In this document: positions 17,967 through 28,051 of the stretch, piece after piece
How positions within the stretch are numbered: the stretch's first letter is position 1
Layout of the letters: each line of letters opens with the position of its first letter
NCBI GenBank assembly: GCA_964421565.1
Contig: CAYQXJ010000001.1
Coordinates: 62,001-126,000, forward strand
Direction: 5' to 3'
Length of the DNA: 64,000 nucleotides
Source of the DNA: CAYQXJ01 sp964421565
Lineage (GTDB): Bacteria > Planctomycetota > Brocadiia > SM23-32
The notes under the pieces: model-generated
Told to the model about the DNA's origin: nothing
What the model saw: only the letters and a program-made list of their open reading frames with translations
The model's database searches: none
Position numbers and translations under genes: made by a program

Positions 17967-18598
17967 GGTTCGCAGGCGTCCTTCGGGAGTGGATCGGTGG
18001 GAAACGGTTCCCGCAGCCAGGCGAATACCTCGGCGAGTGCTGTGCGCATCACCTCCCGGTCGCTGGCGCCGCGCATCTTGCGGATCATCCGGACCTGCCA
18101 GACAGGCTCGTCGCGACCGGGGATGCGGCACCCCATGCGGAAGTGCACTGTGGACCAGGAGTAGACGAATCGGTAGTTGATGCGGCTGCACTCGACCGCA
18201 GCGGTAAGGTAGCTGGCGAGGCCGAGGGCCTTCGCGAAGTCGTCGATCTGCTCGGCGGTCGGCTGCAGCGTCGGGGCGAGACCCGCCTCCTCCAATCGCT
18301 TCTCCACCAGATGCGGGGCCATCACCTGCAGGCCGCCCTCTTTAGCGCCCACATGAGCGATGAACTCGGCAAAGCGGGCCTCGACGTTGGCGGTATTGAT
18401 CAGTCCCCACGAGGCACCGCCTGTCAGCGGACCAGGCGCTGGCTGTGCCGTAACGCGCAGCACGGCTGTGGGGCCGTCCGGCGTCTGGGCCAGGCGGCCG
18501 GTGCCGTCGATCGCCCGCACCTGACGCACGGCACACGCTGACGATGTTAGCAGCAGCCAGACAGTCAGGCCGAGGCACAGGACGTCGCGTCTGCTCAC
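17963..18598 (-). CDS. Hypothetical lipoprotein
   Basis: 211 aa of unknown function. N-terminus MSRRDVLCLGLTVWLLLTSSAC is a lipoprotein signal given here to its lipobox (LLTSSAC; Cys at 22). The mature part has alternating strands and helices (QVMAPHLVEKRLEEAGL; ALGLASYLTAAVE) and resembles the periplasmic lipoproteins that assemble cell-envelope ligands only in a general way. It overlaps tsaB by 4 nt, so the two are coupled, although no functional link is evident. Confidence 0.65.
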   Translation of the reverse strand: MSRRDVLCLGLTVWLLLTSSACAVRQVRAIDGTGRLAQTPDGPTAVLRVTAQPAPGPLTGGASWGLINTANVEARFAEFIAHVGAKEGGLQVMAPHLVEKRLEEAGLAPTLQPTAEQIDDFAKALGLASYLTAAVECSRINYRFVYSWSTVHFRMGCRIPGRDEPVWQVRMIRKMRGASDREVMRTALAEVFAWLREPFPTDPLPKDACEP

Positions 18599-18724
18599 GC
18601 TACCTCCGGTTCCGGGAGCTCGGGCCTGCCATTATAGTTGGCCATGCGCCTGGCGGCAAACACTGCGCCCGTCCATGGGGGGCGGGCCGGCTCTGGCGGG
18701 GCACTGAAGCATGCACAGAGAGAA

Positions 18725-18751
18725 GGCCCGGCGGGCATAAGCCCCCGGGCC
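18725..18751 (-). terminator. Strong hairpin after ppdK, probable terminator
   Basis: GGCCCGG-C-GGGC, loop ATAA, GCCC-CCGGGCC: 11 G-C pairs with one bulged C, 40 nt past the ppdK stop. The following minus-strand bases (CTTCTCTCTG) are pyrimidine-rich but not a clean U-tract, so termination strength is uncertain. It could also serve the lipoprotein side as a boundary. Confidence 0.5.
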
Positions 18752-18790
18752 GTGTGCGCTTCAGTCGTGAGGACCGGCTACGGGACTGAC

Positions 18791-21631
18791 CTACTCCCCA
18801 AGGGCGGCCTGCGCAGCGGCCAGGCGCGCGACAGGAACGCGGAAGGGCGAACAGGAGACGTAGTTCATGCCTACGTCGTAGCAGAACCTGACCGAACGCG
18901 GCTCGCCGCCGTGTTCGCCGCAGATACCGATCTTGAGTTCCGGCTTCGTCTGCCGCCCCTTCTCGACACCCATGCGAACGAGTTGGCCGACACCGTGCTG
19001 GTCCAGGACCTGGAACGGGTCATTGTCCAGGATCTCGCGCTCAACGTAATCGGGCACGAAGACGCCGACGTCATCGCGACTGAACCCGTAGGTCATCTGC
19101 GTCAGGTCGTTCGTGCCGAAGCTGAAGAAGTCCGCGTAGTGGGCGACTTCGTCGGCCGTCAGCGCGGCGCGCGGTATCTCGATCATGGTGCCGATCTTGT
19201 AGTCCACCGGGCTTTTGGCCTCTGTCAGCACGTCCTGGCAGACCTCCTCGGCGGCCTCACGCAGCAGGCGCAGCTCCTCGTCCGTGCCCACCAGCGGGAT
19301 CATGATCTCGGGATGCACGTCGACGCCGGCCTTCTTGACGTTGACGGCCGCCTCCATGATGGCGCGCACCTGCATGTTGTAGACGTCCGGATAGATGAGC
19401 CCGAGCCGGCAGCCCCGATGCCCGAGCATGGGGTTCAGCTCGCGCAGCTCGTTCACGCGCTCCGCCACTTCGGTGGCGCTGATGCCCATCTGGTCGGCCA
19501 GGCGGGCCTGAACTTCGGCGACCTGGGGCAGGAACTCGTGCAAGGGCGGGTCCAGCAGGCGGACGACGACGGGCAGACCGTCCATCACCTCGAAGATGCC
19601 CTCGAAGTCCCTACGCTGCTCGGGCAGCAGGGCATCCAGCGCGCGGTCGAAGACCTTGCGCCTGTCGGCGAGTTCGGCCTTGATCGTGTCGATCTCCGCC
19701 TCGATCTCGCGCAGTTCCTCGCCGCTGGCCTGCAGCTTGGCGTTCTCGGCGTTCTCCAGTCGCTTGCTGATGCGGCGCACCTCGGGCGCGGAGAGCATCA
19801 TCTGGCGCACGTAGGAGATGCGGTCCGCCTCGAAGAACATGTGTTCGGTCCGGCACAGGCCGATGCCCTCGGCACCGAAGGCGAGTGCCTTCTTCGCGTC
19901 GTCGGGCGTGTCGGCGTTGGCCCAGACACCCATGGTGCGGTAATCCTCGGCCCACTCCATCAGAGTGCCAAAGGCACCGCTCATCTCGGGTTCGACCTGG
20001 GCGATGGCGCCTTCGAAGACCTCGCCCGTCGCTCCGTCCAGCGAGATAACGTCGCCCTCCTTGAACTTGGCACCGGCGATGGTCACCACGAGGTCCTCTT
20101 CATTCGGGGCGACCGCTCCGCACCCGGCAACGCAGCACTTGCCCATGCCGCGGGCGACTACGGCGGCGTGGCTCGTCATGCCGCCCCGGGCGGTCAGGAT
20201 TCCGACGGCCGCGTCCATGCCGCCGATGTCCTCGGGGCTCGTCTCCTCGCGAACGAGGATGACGCCCATTCCGTCCTCGCCCTTTTCGGCTTCGGCGGCG
20301 GCCATCTCTTCGGCGTCGTCGGCGGTCAGCGCAATCTTACCCACCGCTGCGCCGGGGCTGGCCGGCAGGCCGGTGGCGAGCAGGTGGCCGTCCTCCTGGG
20401 CCCGGCTCTTGGCCTCGACGTCGAACTGCTTGTGCAGCAGTTGTTCGAGCTGGTTCGGGTCGACGCGCATGACGGCCGTCTTCTCGTCGATCAGGCCTTC
20501 TTCCTTCATATCGACCGCGATCTGCACGGCGGCCACGGCGGTGCGCTTGCCCGTACGCGTCTGCAGCATGAACAGCTCGCCCTGCTGGCCGGTGAACTCG
20601 AAGTCCTGCACGTCCTTGTAATGCTCCTCCAGGGTCTGCTTGACGTCGAGGAGCTGGTCGTACATGCGACCGTAGAGCTCGCGGGCTTCTTCGGCAGAGA
20701 TCTCCGCCTCGGGGAACTCTGAGAGGTCCTCCTCGGCCATATGATTGACATCTTTCGGAGTGCGGATGCCGGCCACCACATCTTCGCCCTGGGCGTTGAC
20801 CAGGTACTCCCCGTACAGCTTGTTCTCGCCCGTGGCGGGATTGCGCGTGAAGCCCACGCCGGTGAAGCTGGTATGCCCCATGTTACCGAAGACCATCGTC
20901 TGCACGTTCACGGCCGTGCCCAGCAGGCCGCGGATCTCGTTGATCTCGCGATAGCGGATGGCCTGTGGATTGTTCCAGGAGCCGAAGACGGCGTCGATGG
21001 CGCGGCGCAGTTGCTCCTTCGGGTCGGTGGGAAACTCCTCGCCGGTATTCTCTTCGAAGATCTTCTTGAACTCGGCGACGATCTCCTTGAGTGCGTCGAT
21101 GCTGAGCTGGCTGTCAAACTGGACGCCGACCTTATCGCGCTCCTCGTGCAGCAGCCGGTCGAAGTGGCGGTGAGGGATGAACATCGCCACATTGCCGAAC
21201 ATCTGGATGAACCGCCGGTAACAGTCCCAGGCGAAGCGCTCGTCTCCGCTCTGCTTGGCCAGCCCCTGCACGGCCTGGTCATTGAGGCCCAGGTTCAGGA
21301 TGGTGTCCATCATGCCGGGCATGCTGACGGCGGCGCCGCTGCGCACGCTCACTAGCAGGGGGTTCTCCGGGTCTCCGAGCTTGCGGTCGGTTACCTCTTC
21401 CAGCTTGGCCAGATTCTCGTCGAGTTCCCTCTCCAATCCCTGCGGCCACTGGTTGCCCTGCTCCAGGAACTGCTTGCAGACCTCGGTGGTGATAGTGAAG
21501 CCAGGGGGCACGGGCAGCCCGACGGTGGACATCTCGGCCAGGTTGGCGCCCTTGCCGCCGAGAAGCGGTTTCATCTCCGTGCGGCCGTCGGCTTCCCCTT
21601 GCTTGAAGAAGTAGATCATCTTATCACTCAT
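18791..21631 (-). CDS. ppdK: Pyruvate, phosphate dikinase
   Basis: 946 aa. It interconverts pyruvate + ATP + Pi with PEP + AMP + PPi, linking glycolysis and gluconeogenesis. Domains in order: ATP-grasp N-terminus (LLGGKGANLAEM, VPPGFTITTEVC), central phosphohistidine domain with catalytic His in GGMTSHAAVVARGMG, and C-terminal PEP/pyruvate TIM barrel ending FCYDVGMNYVSCSPFRVP with the catalytic Cys. The length is slightly above the usual 870-900 because of an inserted helical stretch near 640-690 (RRISKRLENAENAKLQ). ATG 21631 has AGGAG 9 nt upstream. Monocistronic. Confidence 0.95.
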   Translation of the reverse strand: MSDKMIYFFKQGEADGRTEMKPLLGGKGANLAEMSTVGLPVPPGFTITTEVCKQFLEQGNQWPQGLERELDENLAKLEEVTDRKLGDPENPLLVSVRSGAAVSMPGMMDTILNLGLNDQAVQGLAKQSGDERFAWDCYRRFIQMFGNVAMFIPHRHFDRLLHEERDKVGVQFDSQLSIDALKEIVAEFKKIFEENTGEEFPTDPKEQLRRAIDAVFGSWNNPQAIRYREINEIRGLLGTAVNVQTMVFGNMGHTSFTGVGFTRNPATGENKLYGEYLVNAQGEDVVAGIRTPKDVNHMAEEDLSEFPEAEISAEEARELYGRMYDQLLDVKQTLEEHYKDVQDFEFTGQQGELFMLQTRTGKRTAVAAVQIAVDMKEEGLIDEKTAVMRVDPNQLEQLLHKQFDVEAKSRAQEDGHLLATGLPASPGAAVGKIALTADDAEEMAAAEAEKGEDGMGVILVREETSPEDIGGMDAAVGILTARGGMTSHAAVVARGMGKCCVAGCGAVAPNEEDLVVTIAGAKFKEGDVISLDGATGEVFEGAIAQVEPEMSGAFGTLMEWAEDYRTMGVWANADTPDDAKKALAFGAEGIGLCRTEHMFFEADRISYVRQMMLSAPEVRRISKRLENAENAKLQASGEELREIEAEIDTIKAELADRRKVFDRALDALLPEQRRDFEGIFEVMDGLPVVVRLLDPPLHEFLPQVAEVQARLADQMGISATEVAERVNELRELNPMLGHRGCRLGLIYPDVYNMQVRAIMEAAVNVKKAGVDVHPEIMIPLVGTDEELRLLREAAEEVCQDVLTEAKSPVDYKIGTMIEIPRAALTADEVAHYADFFSFGTNDLTQMTYGFSRDDVGVFVPDYVEREILDNDPFQVLDQHGVGQLVRMGVEKGRQTKPELKIGICGEHGGEPRSVRFCYDVGMNYVSCSPFRVPVARLAAAQAALGE

Positions 21632-21817
21632 TCAGAATTGCTCCTTTCGTGCGGTCTGTGCGCTATCGCTTCCGGGAGAAGGCGAGCCAGATAAGGGACT
21701 GCTCCGCGCAGGTCATGCGGCCCCGCCGTCGCCCCGGCGGCACCGGAGGCCGCGCTGACGAGCAAAGCCCCTGCTTGCAGAACTGCAACGCTAACACATC
21801 CGCCCTGCGGATTCAAG

Positions 21818-24202
21818 TCAACCCAGGCGCACCAGCTCCACCTGGTGCTGGCCGTCGGCCACCTCGATGAGCAGGCGCCCACCTGAGCGCTGCGGTTCGA
21901 CCCGTGCTCCGTTGACGCGGACGATATGTGCGTGGTTCGTTTCCGCAGGCAAGGCGACGCGTGCCCGGCAGCCGGACGGGATGCCCACCTGCATCGTGAA
22001 CAGGCGTCGGCTGCGGCTCCATCGCACGCAGATGGGGCCGTGGGGCGTGGGCACGGCACCGGCCGCCCAGTCCAGGTCCGCCGGTTGCGGTTCGATCAGG
22101 GCGCAGCGGAAGCCGGGCTCCAGCGGACGCACCCCGAGCACGTAGGCCGGCAGGCAGTAGGTCGGGCCGGCGGCCCAGCCATGGCAGAGGCTGGTGCCGC
22201 GCGCGGGGAAGACGCCGGGGCCCCAGCCGAGGCTGAAGTTGTCCCAGTAGGTGGTGGCGCCGCGCTCCAGCATGCCGCCCCAGTACTGGCGGATGAAGTC
22301 CACTGCCCGCGTGCCCTCGCCGTAGCGAAGAAGGCCGTCTATCACGAACAGGGCGCCGAAGGGGGCGCCGACCAGGTCGACGTCGGGCCCGAACATGCGC
22401 TCGGCGACGCCGCGACCCATATCTCGCTCCTGCATCTCCGCCCACAGCGCTACGCCCGTGTTGTACTGACCGGCGCGCGAACCGCCGCGGGCAACGCAGA
22501 GGCCGGTTTCCGCATCGATGAAGCGCTTGAGGATGCCCTCGGTCATTCGCCGTGCGCCTTCCTCGTACGCGGCCGCCTCCGCGGTGCGCCCCGTCAGGCG
22601 CGCGACATCGGCACTGCGCTCGAGCAAGACCTTGAAGGGTATGTTGTCCCACGGCCTGTACTGCGTCCTCTCCGCTTGCATCCATGCCTGGAATGGGTCC
22701 CACCCCTCGGGGTGGTCGGCCTTCTTGCCCATCTTCTGGGGGCGTCCTATCAGGCCGGCGTCGTTGTCGATCTCGTCGAGCGCCCATTCCAGCAGCGTGC
22801 AGAGGTTCGGCCACAGCTCATCCAGCGTTGCGCGATCGCCGGCCAGCAGGTACTGGTCCAGCAGCGCGAGACCCCAGAACGCCGACCAGGAGGGATAGAA
22901 GCCGTCTGCGCCGCGGTATGGCCCGTAGGGCGGCAGCGGACCGTCATGCTGGATGTGGGCCATCTGCCGCAGGCACTTTGCGTTCATACGGGGGTCGCCG
23001 AAGGCATATTGGGCGATGAGGTTCTCGGCCCACATGTCGCCTCCGTAAAGGGTACGCTCGCGCCACGGGCAGTCGACGAAGTGGCCGAGCATGCTCATGC
23101 GCATGGTGTAGCGGCCGACGTCCCATATGCGGTTCAGCAGGTCGTCCGAACACTGGAACGCGCCGCGGTGCTCGACCGGGTAGGTGTCCATGTGCAGCAC
23201 CACATCGTCCAGGCGCACCTCATCGGGCGTATCCGGGAAGCGGAGTTTCAGGTAGCGGAAGGTGCGCCGGTTGAAGGGGCGCAGAACCTGTGGACCACCC
23301 TTGAGGATGAACCGGTCAACGCGGACGAGATAGAGGTCCTCACCGTAGAATGCTTCGATCACGCCGCCGGCGCTGTCGGCGACGCTGATTTCGACGTAGC
23401 CGGTGACGTCGCGGCCGAAGTCGAGGATCAGAGACGGCGCGAAGTCATCATGCGTCTTCTTCACGCGCACGGGCTCGTGCGCCTTGCTGCGGGGGCCCCC
23501 GGCGGCCGCCAGGCCGCGTTCGTTGTAGACCTCGTAGTCCTCGCGCCATGCATAGGTAACGCTCGCGCTTTCCCAGAAGACGTTTACAGCGCGGACCGCC
23601 TCGCCGCCGAGGAACGGGATCTCGCGCGGCACAAGTCGCGTCCAGGGCTCCACCGGGGGCACGCCGAGCACCTCGGGCTCCAGCCACTGGCTGTCGTCGA
23701 AGCCCACTTCGCGCCAGCCGCCGGGCTCACGACGGGAATCGAACTCCTCCTTGAAGTCGCCGTACAACGTGCAGTTGATCGGCATGTCCTGGCGCCACGC
23801 GGGGGACTGCAGAACCCGCCATCCCGCATCCGTTTTCAGCACGACGTCGCCCTCGGCGCTGCGCGCCTCCGCCAGCAATCCGCCGCGCCCCCAGTTCTGT
23901 TTCAGGATGCCGTGCGGTTCCGGCCCATAGCAGTACGCTGTGACGGCAACTACGTTCGCGCCTTCCTGCAGCAGTGAAGCGATTTCATAGGTGTCGTAGT
24001 AATAGCGTGACGGGTCGCTCGGGTTCGGGCCCCGCCCGACGTAGTCCCCGTTGATGTAAAGCTTGTAAAGGGCACATGCTGTTATGTGCAGATCAACCCT
24101 CTGCGGCACGGAATCCAGATCGAACTCGCGACGTGCGTAGAGGTAGAAGTTATCCGGGTTTGGCGTCGGGGGGTGCCAGACCCACGCGGCGTTCCATTCC
24201 AT
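21818..24202 (-). CDS. Alpha-L-rhamnosidase, GH78 family
   Basis: 794 aa. It should release terminal L-rhamnose from plant or algal polysaccharides and glycosides by inversion. N-terminal sugar-binding beta domain (FYLYARREFDL; YKLYINGDYVGRGP) is followed by a beta sandwich, then the (alpha/alpha)6 toroid starting near DLLNRIWDVGRYT, with DCPWRERTLYGGDMW where GH78 usually reads DCP.REE.GW. A C-terminal beta domain ends the protein. No signal peptide is seen, so it is probably cytoplasmic and acts on imported oligosaccharides. ATG 24202 follows GAGGTG. Diverges from the next glycosidase. Confidence 0.85.
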   Translation of the reverse strand: MEWNAAWVWHPPTPNPDNFYLYARREFDLDSVPQRVDLHITACALYKLYINGDYVGRGPNPSDPSRYYYDTYEIASLLQEGANVVAVTAYCYGPEPHGILKQNWGRGGLLAEARSAEGDVVLKTDAGWRVLQSPAWRQDMPINCTLYGDFKEEFDSRREPGGWREVGFDDSQWLEPEVLGVPPVEPWTRLVPREIPFLGGEAVRAVNVFWESASVTYAWREDYEVYNERGLAAAGGPRSKAHEPVRVKKTHDDFAPSLILDFGRDVTGYVEISVADSAGGVIEAFYGEDLYLVRVDRFILKGGPQVLRPFNRRTFRYLKLRFPDTPDEVRLDDVVLHMDTYPVEHRGAFQCSDDLLNRIWDVGRYTMRMSMLGHFVDCPWRERTLYGGDMWAENLIAQYAFGDPRMNAKCLRQMAHIQHDGPLPPYGPYRGADGFYPSWSAFWGLALLDQYLLAGDRATLDELWPNLCTLLEWALDEIDNDAGLIGRPQKMGKKADHPEGWDPFQAWMQAERTQYRPWDNIPFKVLLERSADVARLTGRTAEAAAYEEGARRMTEGILKRFIDAETGLCVARGGSRAGQYNTGVALWAEMQERDMGRGVAERMFGPDVDLVGAPFGALFVIDGLLRYGEGTRAVDFIRQYWGGMLERGATTYWDNFSLGWGPGVFPARGTSLCHGWAAGPTYCLPAYVLGVRPLEPGFRCALIEPQPADLDWAAGAVPTPHGPICVRWSRSRRLFTMQVGIPSGCRARVALPAETNHAHIVRVNGARVEPQRSGGRLLIEVADGQHQVELVRLG

Positions 24203-24324
24203 GCTGCACCTCACTATCCTGAGCAGTTCCGAAGTTGCCGCACTCTATGCGGCCCGTCCGGTCACGTCAAGGGCATATGGGTTGGGCGCGCCGTGAGCAC
24301 CGGCGCGGAGCGCGCGCGAAGCGT

Positions 24325-24352
24325 TTGCCGCCGGGGACTCGGCGCCTATAAT
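24325..24352 (+). promoter_or_regulatory. Candidate sigma70 promoter of the GH-A paralogue 2 gene
   Basis: TTGCCG (24325-24330), 16-nt spacer, perfect TATAAT (24347-24352), about 30 nt before the TTG start at 24383. The 180-bp divergent intergenic space should also hold the rhamnosidase promoter, which I cannot place. Confidence 0.5.
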
Positions 24353-24382
24353 GTCTCTTGATTCGACTGGGAGGGCACAGCG

Positions 24383-26980
24383 TTGCGGGCGATGCACTGC
24401 CACGTGCTGGTCTTTATTGCGGTCACTCTCCACTGCGCAGTCACGCACGGTGTAGAGGGCTTCCCCTTCCAGGTGCCCTTTGACGGGCTGGCGGCGGGCA
24501 GCGCGCCGGCCGACCTGGCCCGTCCGCCGCGGCCGGCCGGGGCGGGCGGCTACGTTGGCGTTCTCGGCGAGCGTTTCATCCTGCGAGACAGTGGCCAAAG
24601 GATACGGTTCTGGGGGACGAACCTATGCTTCGCCGGATGCTTCCCCCCGCACGAGGTGGCCGAGCGGATGGCCCGCCGACTGTCCACGCTGGGGATCAAC
24701 TGTGTGCGTTTTCACCACATGGACTCGGCGGGCTACCCGCGCGGTATATGGGACGCGGAGGGCGGGTGGGGCGACTTCGAGCACAAGGGGCTCCATCCGG
24801 AAGCGCTGGAGCGTCTGGACTACCTCGTCGCTCAGCTCAAGCGGCGCGGCATATACACGAACCTGAACCTACACGTTTCCCGCACGTACGGGCCTGCGGA
24901 CGGCTGGCCTGCTGTGGAACAGGGCCAGAGTGTGCCCAGATACGGCAAGGGCGTCGACCACTTCTACCCGAAGTGCATCGCCGAGCAGAAGCGCTACGCG
25001 CGCATGCTGCTGCGCCACGAGAACGCCTACACGGGCAATCCGTACGCGGAGGAGCCGGCCGTTGCGATGGTCGAAATCAGCAACGAGGACGGCCTGGTGC
25101 GTTCCTGGCTGAACGGGCACCTGGAGGACCTGCCGGGCGAGTACAAACGGGAGCTGGCTCGCCAGTGGAACGAGTGGCTGGCGCAACGCTACGGCGACAC
25201 CGCATCGCTGGAGAGCGCCTGGGCCGAGGGAGCAATGCCCGGCAGCGAGCGCGACCTGCTGGCCGTCGGGCAGGTGCAGGGCCGGCTCGGAGCGCATCAG
25301 GGCGCGCGGGCCGCGCTGAGCGAGTGCGTGGCGGACGACGGCGCGCCTGCGCGACGCATAACCGTGCTGAACGCAACGGCGACCTCCTGGCACGTGCAGC
25401 ACGCCTGGGCACCGATCGCCCTGGTGGAAGGCGCCCCTTACGTGCTACGCATCCGACTGCGGGCAAACCGTTCGGAACAAGTGAACATCAACTGCATGAT
25501 GAACGGCGAGCCGTGGAGCAACCTGGGTCTGAGCCGACAGGTGGACGTCGGCCCGCAGTGGCGCGAGCACGAGCTCTCGTTTCGTGCCACGGCAACCATC
25601 GCGCCGCAGGACGGGGCGGGCGGCGCCAGAATCACCCTCAGCGGCCTCTCGCAGCCAGGGCTCGTGGTGGAGTTCACCCCCCCGACGCTGCGACGGGCGG
25701 CGGTCAGCGGGCTGCCGCAGGGGCAGCGACTGGGCTTCGTGATCTGGCCGGGGCGCAACCTGGCGCGCCGCACCGGGGCCTTCGCGCGCGACGCCGCCCG
25801 CTTCATGCGCGACACGGAAGTGGCCTACTGGGGCGAGATGCGTCGCTACCTGCACCAAGAACTGGGCGTGCGAATGCCGGTAACCGGCACCGCCGTCGGC
25901 TTCACCACCCCGCTTATCGCCGCCGAAACGGCAGACTTCGTGGACGCGCACGCCTACTGGTGCCATCCCCACTTCCCCGGCCGTCCGTGGGACCGAAACA
26001 ACTGGATCGTGCGGCAGAGGCCGATGGTGAACAGTCGCGGCGCCTCCACCATAGCCAGCCTTGCGGGGCGGCGCGTGTTCGGAATGCCGTTTACGGTTAC
26101 GGAGTACAATCATCCTCAGCCTCAGAGATACAACGCGGAGGGTTTCCCGCTCATCGCCGCGTACGGCGCCCTGCAGGGCTGGGACGGCGTCTTTCAGTTC
26201 GCCTACTGTCACGACGGCACGTGGGAGACCGATCACTTCAGCAGCTTCTTCGACATGAAGGCCGACCCGGTGAAACTGGCCCTGATGCCGGCCTGTTCGG
26301 CGCTGCTGAGGGCGGGCTTGATACCGCAAGCCGCCCCGGCCGTAGGCGGCGCGCGCAGCGTCCCGCAGGAGCTTCAGCGACTGAGCCGCGCCGAGTTCAG
26401 CGGCTGCACCGCCTACGGCGCCGGCGTGCCCGATGACGGCTGGCTGCGGGCGCGCGTCGGCGTGGGACGGCCGTCGGCCTCGGGCGAAGCGGAAGGGCAG
26501 GTCCCCCTGCTGTGGCCGGCCGAAGGCGAGCGGCGCTCCGTGAGCATTGAAAGCCCCCGGTGCGCGGGCCTCATCGGTTTCTGCGCGGGACAACGGGTCA
26601 CTGTTGGCGACGTCCGACTGAGCGTCAACGCTGCCGGTGACGACGGCTTTGCCGTTGCGCTCCTGACACCCGTCGACGGTCAGGTGCTCGGCGAGGCCGG
26701 CCGGCACCTTCTGACGGCCGTCAGCCGTTGCCACAACCGGAAGATGGGGTGGAACGCCGAGCGCAACTCTGTCGGCAGCCGGTGGGGCGAAGGGCCCACG
26801 CTCTGCGAGGGAGTGGACCTGACGTTGACAGCGCGCGCCGAAGACGCCAAGGTGTATGTTCTGGACCCCGATGGATCGCGTCGGGACCGGCTCGAGGCGA
26901 GCGCCACGGGCGGCGGGAGCGCCATGTTCCGGCTCGGACCGGAGCACCAGACGCTCTGGTACGAGCTTGTGCTGCGTTGA
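24383..26980 (+). CDS. Secreted clan GH-A (GH5-like) glycoside hydrolase, paralogue 2, with inserted beta domain
   Basis: 865 aa with a short signal peptide. Barrel start FWGTNLCFAGCF and LGINCVRFHHMDSAGYP. Acid/base candidate E235 (EISNED); nucleophile candidate E574 (TVTEYNHP). The distance of 339 residues is about 150 longer than in paralogue 1 because a carbohydrate-binding-like beta domain is inserted at about 293-440 (ATATSWHVQHAWAPIALVEG; CMMNGEPWSNLG). The C-terminal ~200 residues match paralogues 1 and 3. TTG start chosen because GGGAGGG lies 7 nt upstream; the ATG at 24392 is the alternative. Substrate unknown. Confidence 0.75.
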   Translation: MRAMHCHVLVFIAVTLHCAVTHGVEGFPFQVPFDGLAAGSAPADLARPPRPAGAGGYVGVLGERFILRDSGQRIRFWGTNLCFAGCFPPHEVAERMARRLSTLGINCVRFHHMDSAGYPRGIWDAEGGWGDFEHKGLHPEALERLDYLVAQLKRRGIYTNLNLHVSRTYGPADGWPAVEQGQSVPRYGKGVDHFYPKCIAEQKRYARMLLRHENAYTGNPYAEEPAVAMVEISNEDGLVRSWLNGHLEDLPGEYKRELARQWNEWLAQRYGDTASLESAWAEGAMPGSERDLLAVGQVQGRLGAHQGARAALSECVADDGAPARRITVLNATATSWHVQHAWAPIALVEGAPYVLRIRLRANRSEQVNINCMMNGEPWSNLGLSRQVDVGPQWREHELSFRATATIAPQDGAGGARITLSGLSQPGLVVEFTPPTLRRAAVSGLPQGQRLGFVIWPGRNLARRTGAFARDAARFMRDTEVAYWGEMRRYLHQELGVRMPVTGTAVGFTTPLIAAETADFVDAHAYWCHPHFPGRPWDRNNWIVRQRPMVNSRGASTIASLAGRRVFGMPFTVTEYNHPQPQRYNAEGFPLIAAYGALQGWDGVFQFAYCHDGTWETDHFSSFFDMKADPVKLALMPACSALLRAGLIPQAAPAVGGARSVPQELQRLSRAEFSGCTAYGAGVPDDGWLRARVGVGRPSASGEAEGQVPLLWPAEGERRSVSIESPRCAGLIGFCAGQRVTVGDVRLSVNAAGDDGFAVALLTPVDGQVLGEAGRHLLTAVSRCHNRKMGWNAERNSVGSRWGEGPTLCEGVDLTLTARAEDAKVYVLDPDGSRRDRLEASATGGGSAMFRLGPEHQTLWYELVLR

Positions 26981-27028
26981 ACGGCCCGGGCAGCGCCCAC
27001 GCATGGGAACTTACGGCGAGGATACAAC

Positions 27029-27994
27029 GTGCACTATCGCAAGATCGGATTGACCGACATCGAAGTTTCGACCGTCTGCTGCGGCACCATGGCGATGTGC
27101 CCGCACCCCACGTATGGAGATCCCGACGACGCGCGCTCGATCGCGGCCGTGCATGCCGCGCTCGACGCCGGCATCAACTTCTTCGACACCGCCGAGGGCT
27201 ACGGTGAGGGCTATGCGGAGAGAGTGCTCGGACAGGCACTGCAGGGGCGGGGCGACGAGGCGGTGATCGCCACGAAGGTCTCGCGCCAGAACTGCCGCCC
27301 CGAGGATGTCGAGAGATCATGCGAGCAGAGCCTGAAGCGGCTGCGCACCGACTGCATCGACCTTTACCAGGTGCACTGGCCGAACCACGAGGTGCCCTTT
27401 GCGCAGACCGTCGGGGCACTGCAGAAGCTCAAGGCATCGGGGAAGATCCGCGAATGGGGCGTCTCGAACTTCGGCAAGTTCGACCTGCGCGACCTGCTGG
27501 AAGTGGACCGCCCCGAGAGCAACCAGGTCCCCTACAGCCTGCTGTGGCGCGTGATCGAGCACGACATCCTGCCCGCCTGCCGCAACAGCAGCATAGGCGT
27601 CATCTGCTACAGCCCCCTGGCCCAGGGCATCCTGACCGGCAAGTTCGAAAAGCCGCAAAACGTTCCCGCCCAGAGGCAGCGTCCGCGCTACTGCGACGAA
27701 GACGTGATCGACCTGAGCTTCCAGGTCGTGGACGAGGTGCGTGCCGTCAGCGACCAGATCGGCGAGCGCGAGGCCGTCGTGGCACTCGCCTGGGTGCTCG
27801 CCCGGCCGGGCGTAACGTCCGTCATAGCCGGCGCCCGGAGCCCCGAGCAGGTGACGCAGAACGCCCGCGCAGGCGAACTCGTGTTGTCCGAGGGCGCGGT
27901 GGACCGGCTGAACAGGGCCTCGCTGAGGCTCAAGAGCGCCCTGGATACCAACCCTGACATGTGGCAGAGCGGCGAGGAGTCGCGCTACCGCTGA
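27029..27994 (+). CDS. Aldo/keto reductase
   Basis: 321 aa NADPH-dependent TIM barrel. Tetrad positions: Asp in FFDTAEGYGEGYAE, Lys in VIATKVSRQ, His in DLYQVHWPNHE, with Tyr from the GYGEG loop. C-terminal VTSVIAGARSPEQV contacts the cofactor phosphate. Such proteins reduce or oxidise sugars and aldehydes. GTG start. It is first in a run of plus-strand genes with an M20 hydrolase and a Gfo/Idh enzyme, suggesting a shared catabolic route. Confidence 0.87.
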   Translation: MHYRKIGLTDIEVSTVCCGTMAMCPHPTYGDPDDARSIAAVHAALDAGINFFDTAEGYGEGYAERVLGQALQGRGDEAVIATKVSRQNCRPEDVERSCEQSLKRLRTDCIDLYQVHWPNHEVPFAQTVGALQKLKASGKIREWGVSNFGKFDLRDLLEVDRPESNQVPYSLLWRVIEHDILPACRNSSIGVICYSPLAQGILTGKFEKPQNVPAQRQRPRYCDEDVIDLSFQVVDEVRAVSDQIGEREAVVALAWVLARPGVTSVIAGARSPEQVTQNARAGELVLSEGAVDRLNRASLRLKSALDTNPDMWQSGEESRYR

Positions 27995-28051
27995 TGAACT
28001 GCGGCGGTCGCGGGGCGCCCCATTCGCCGCATTTGCGGGCGGAGTGGCCAG

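Noticed and set aside
18638..20722. Long open frame antisense to ppdK (694 codons)
   Set aside because: It lies opposite a strongly conserved gene, has low-complexity translation and no family; a typical high-GC shadow.
21926..23977. Long plus-strand frame antisense to the rhamnosidase
   Set aside because: No ribosome site or recognisable domain; the minus-strand GH78 motif set is intact.
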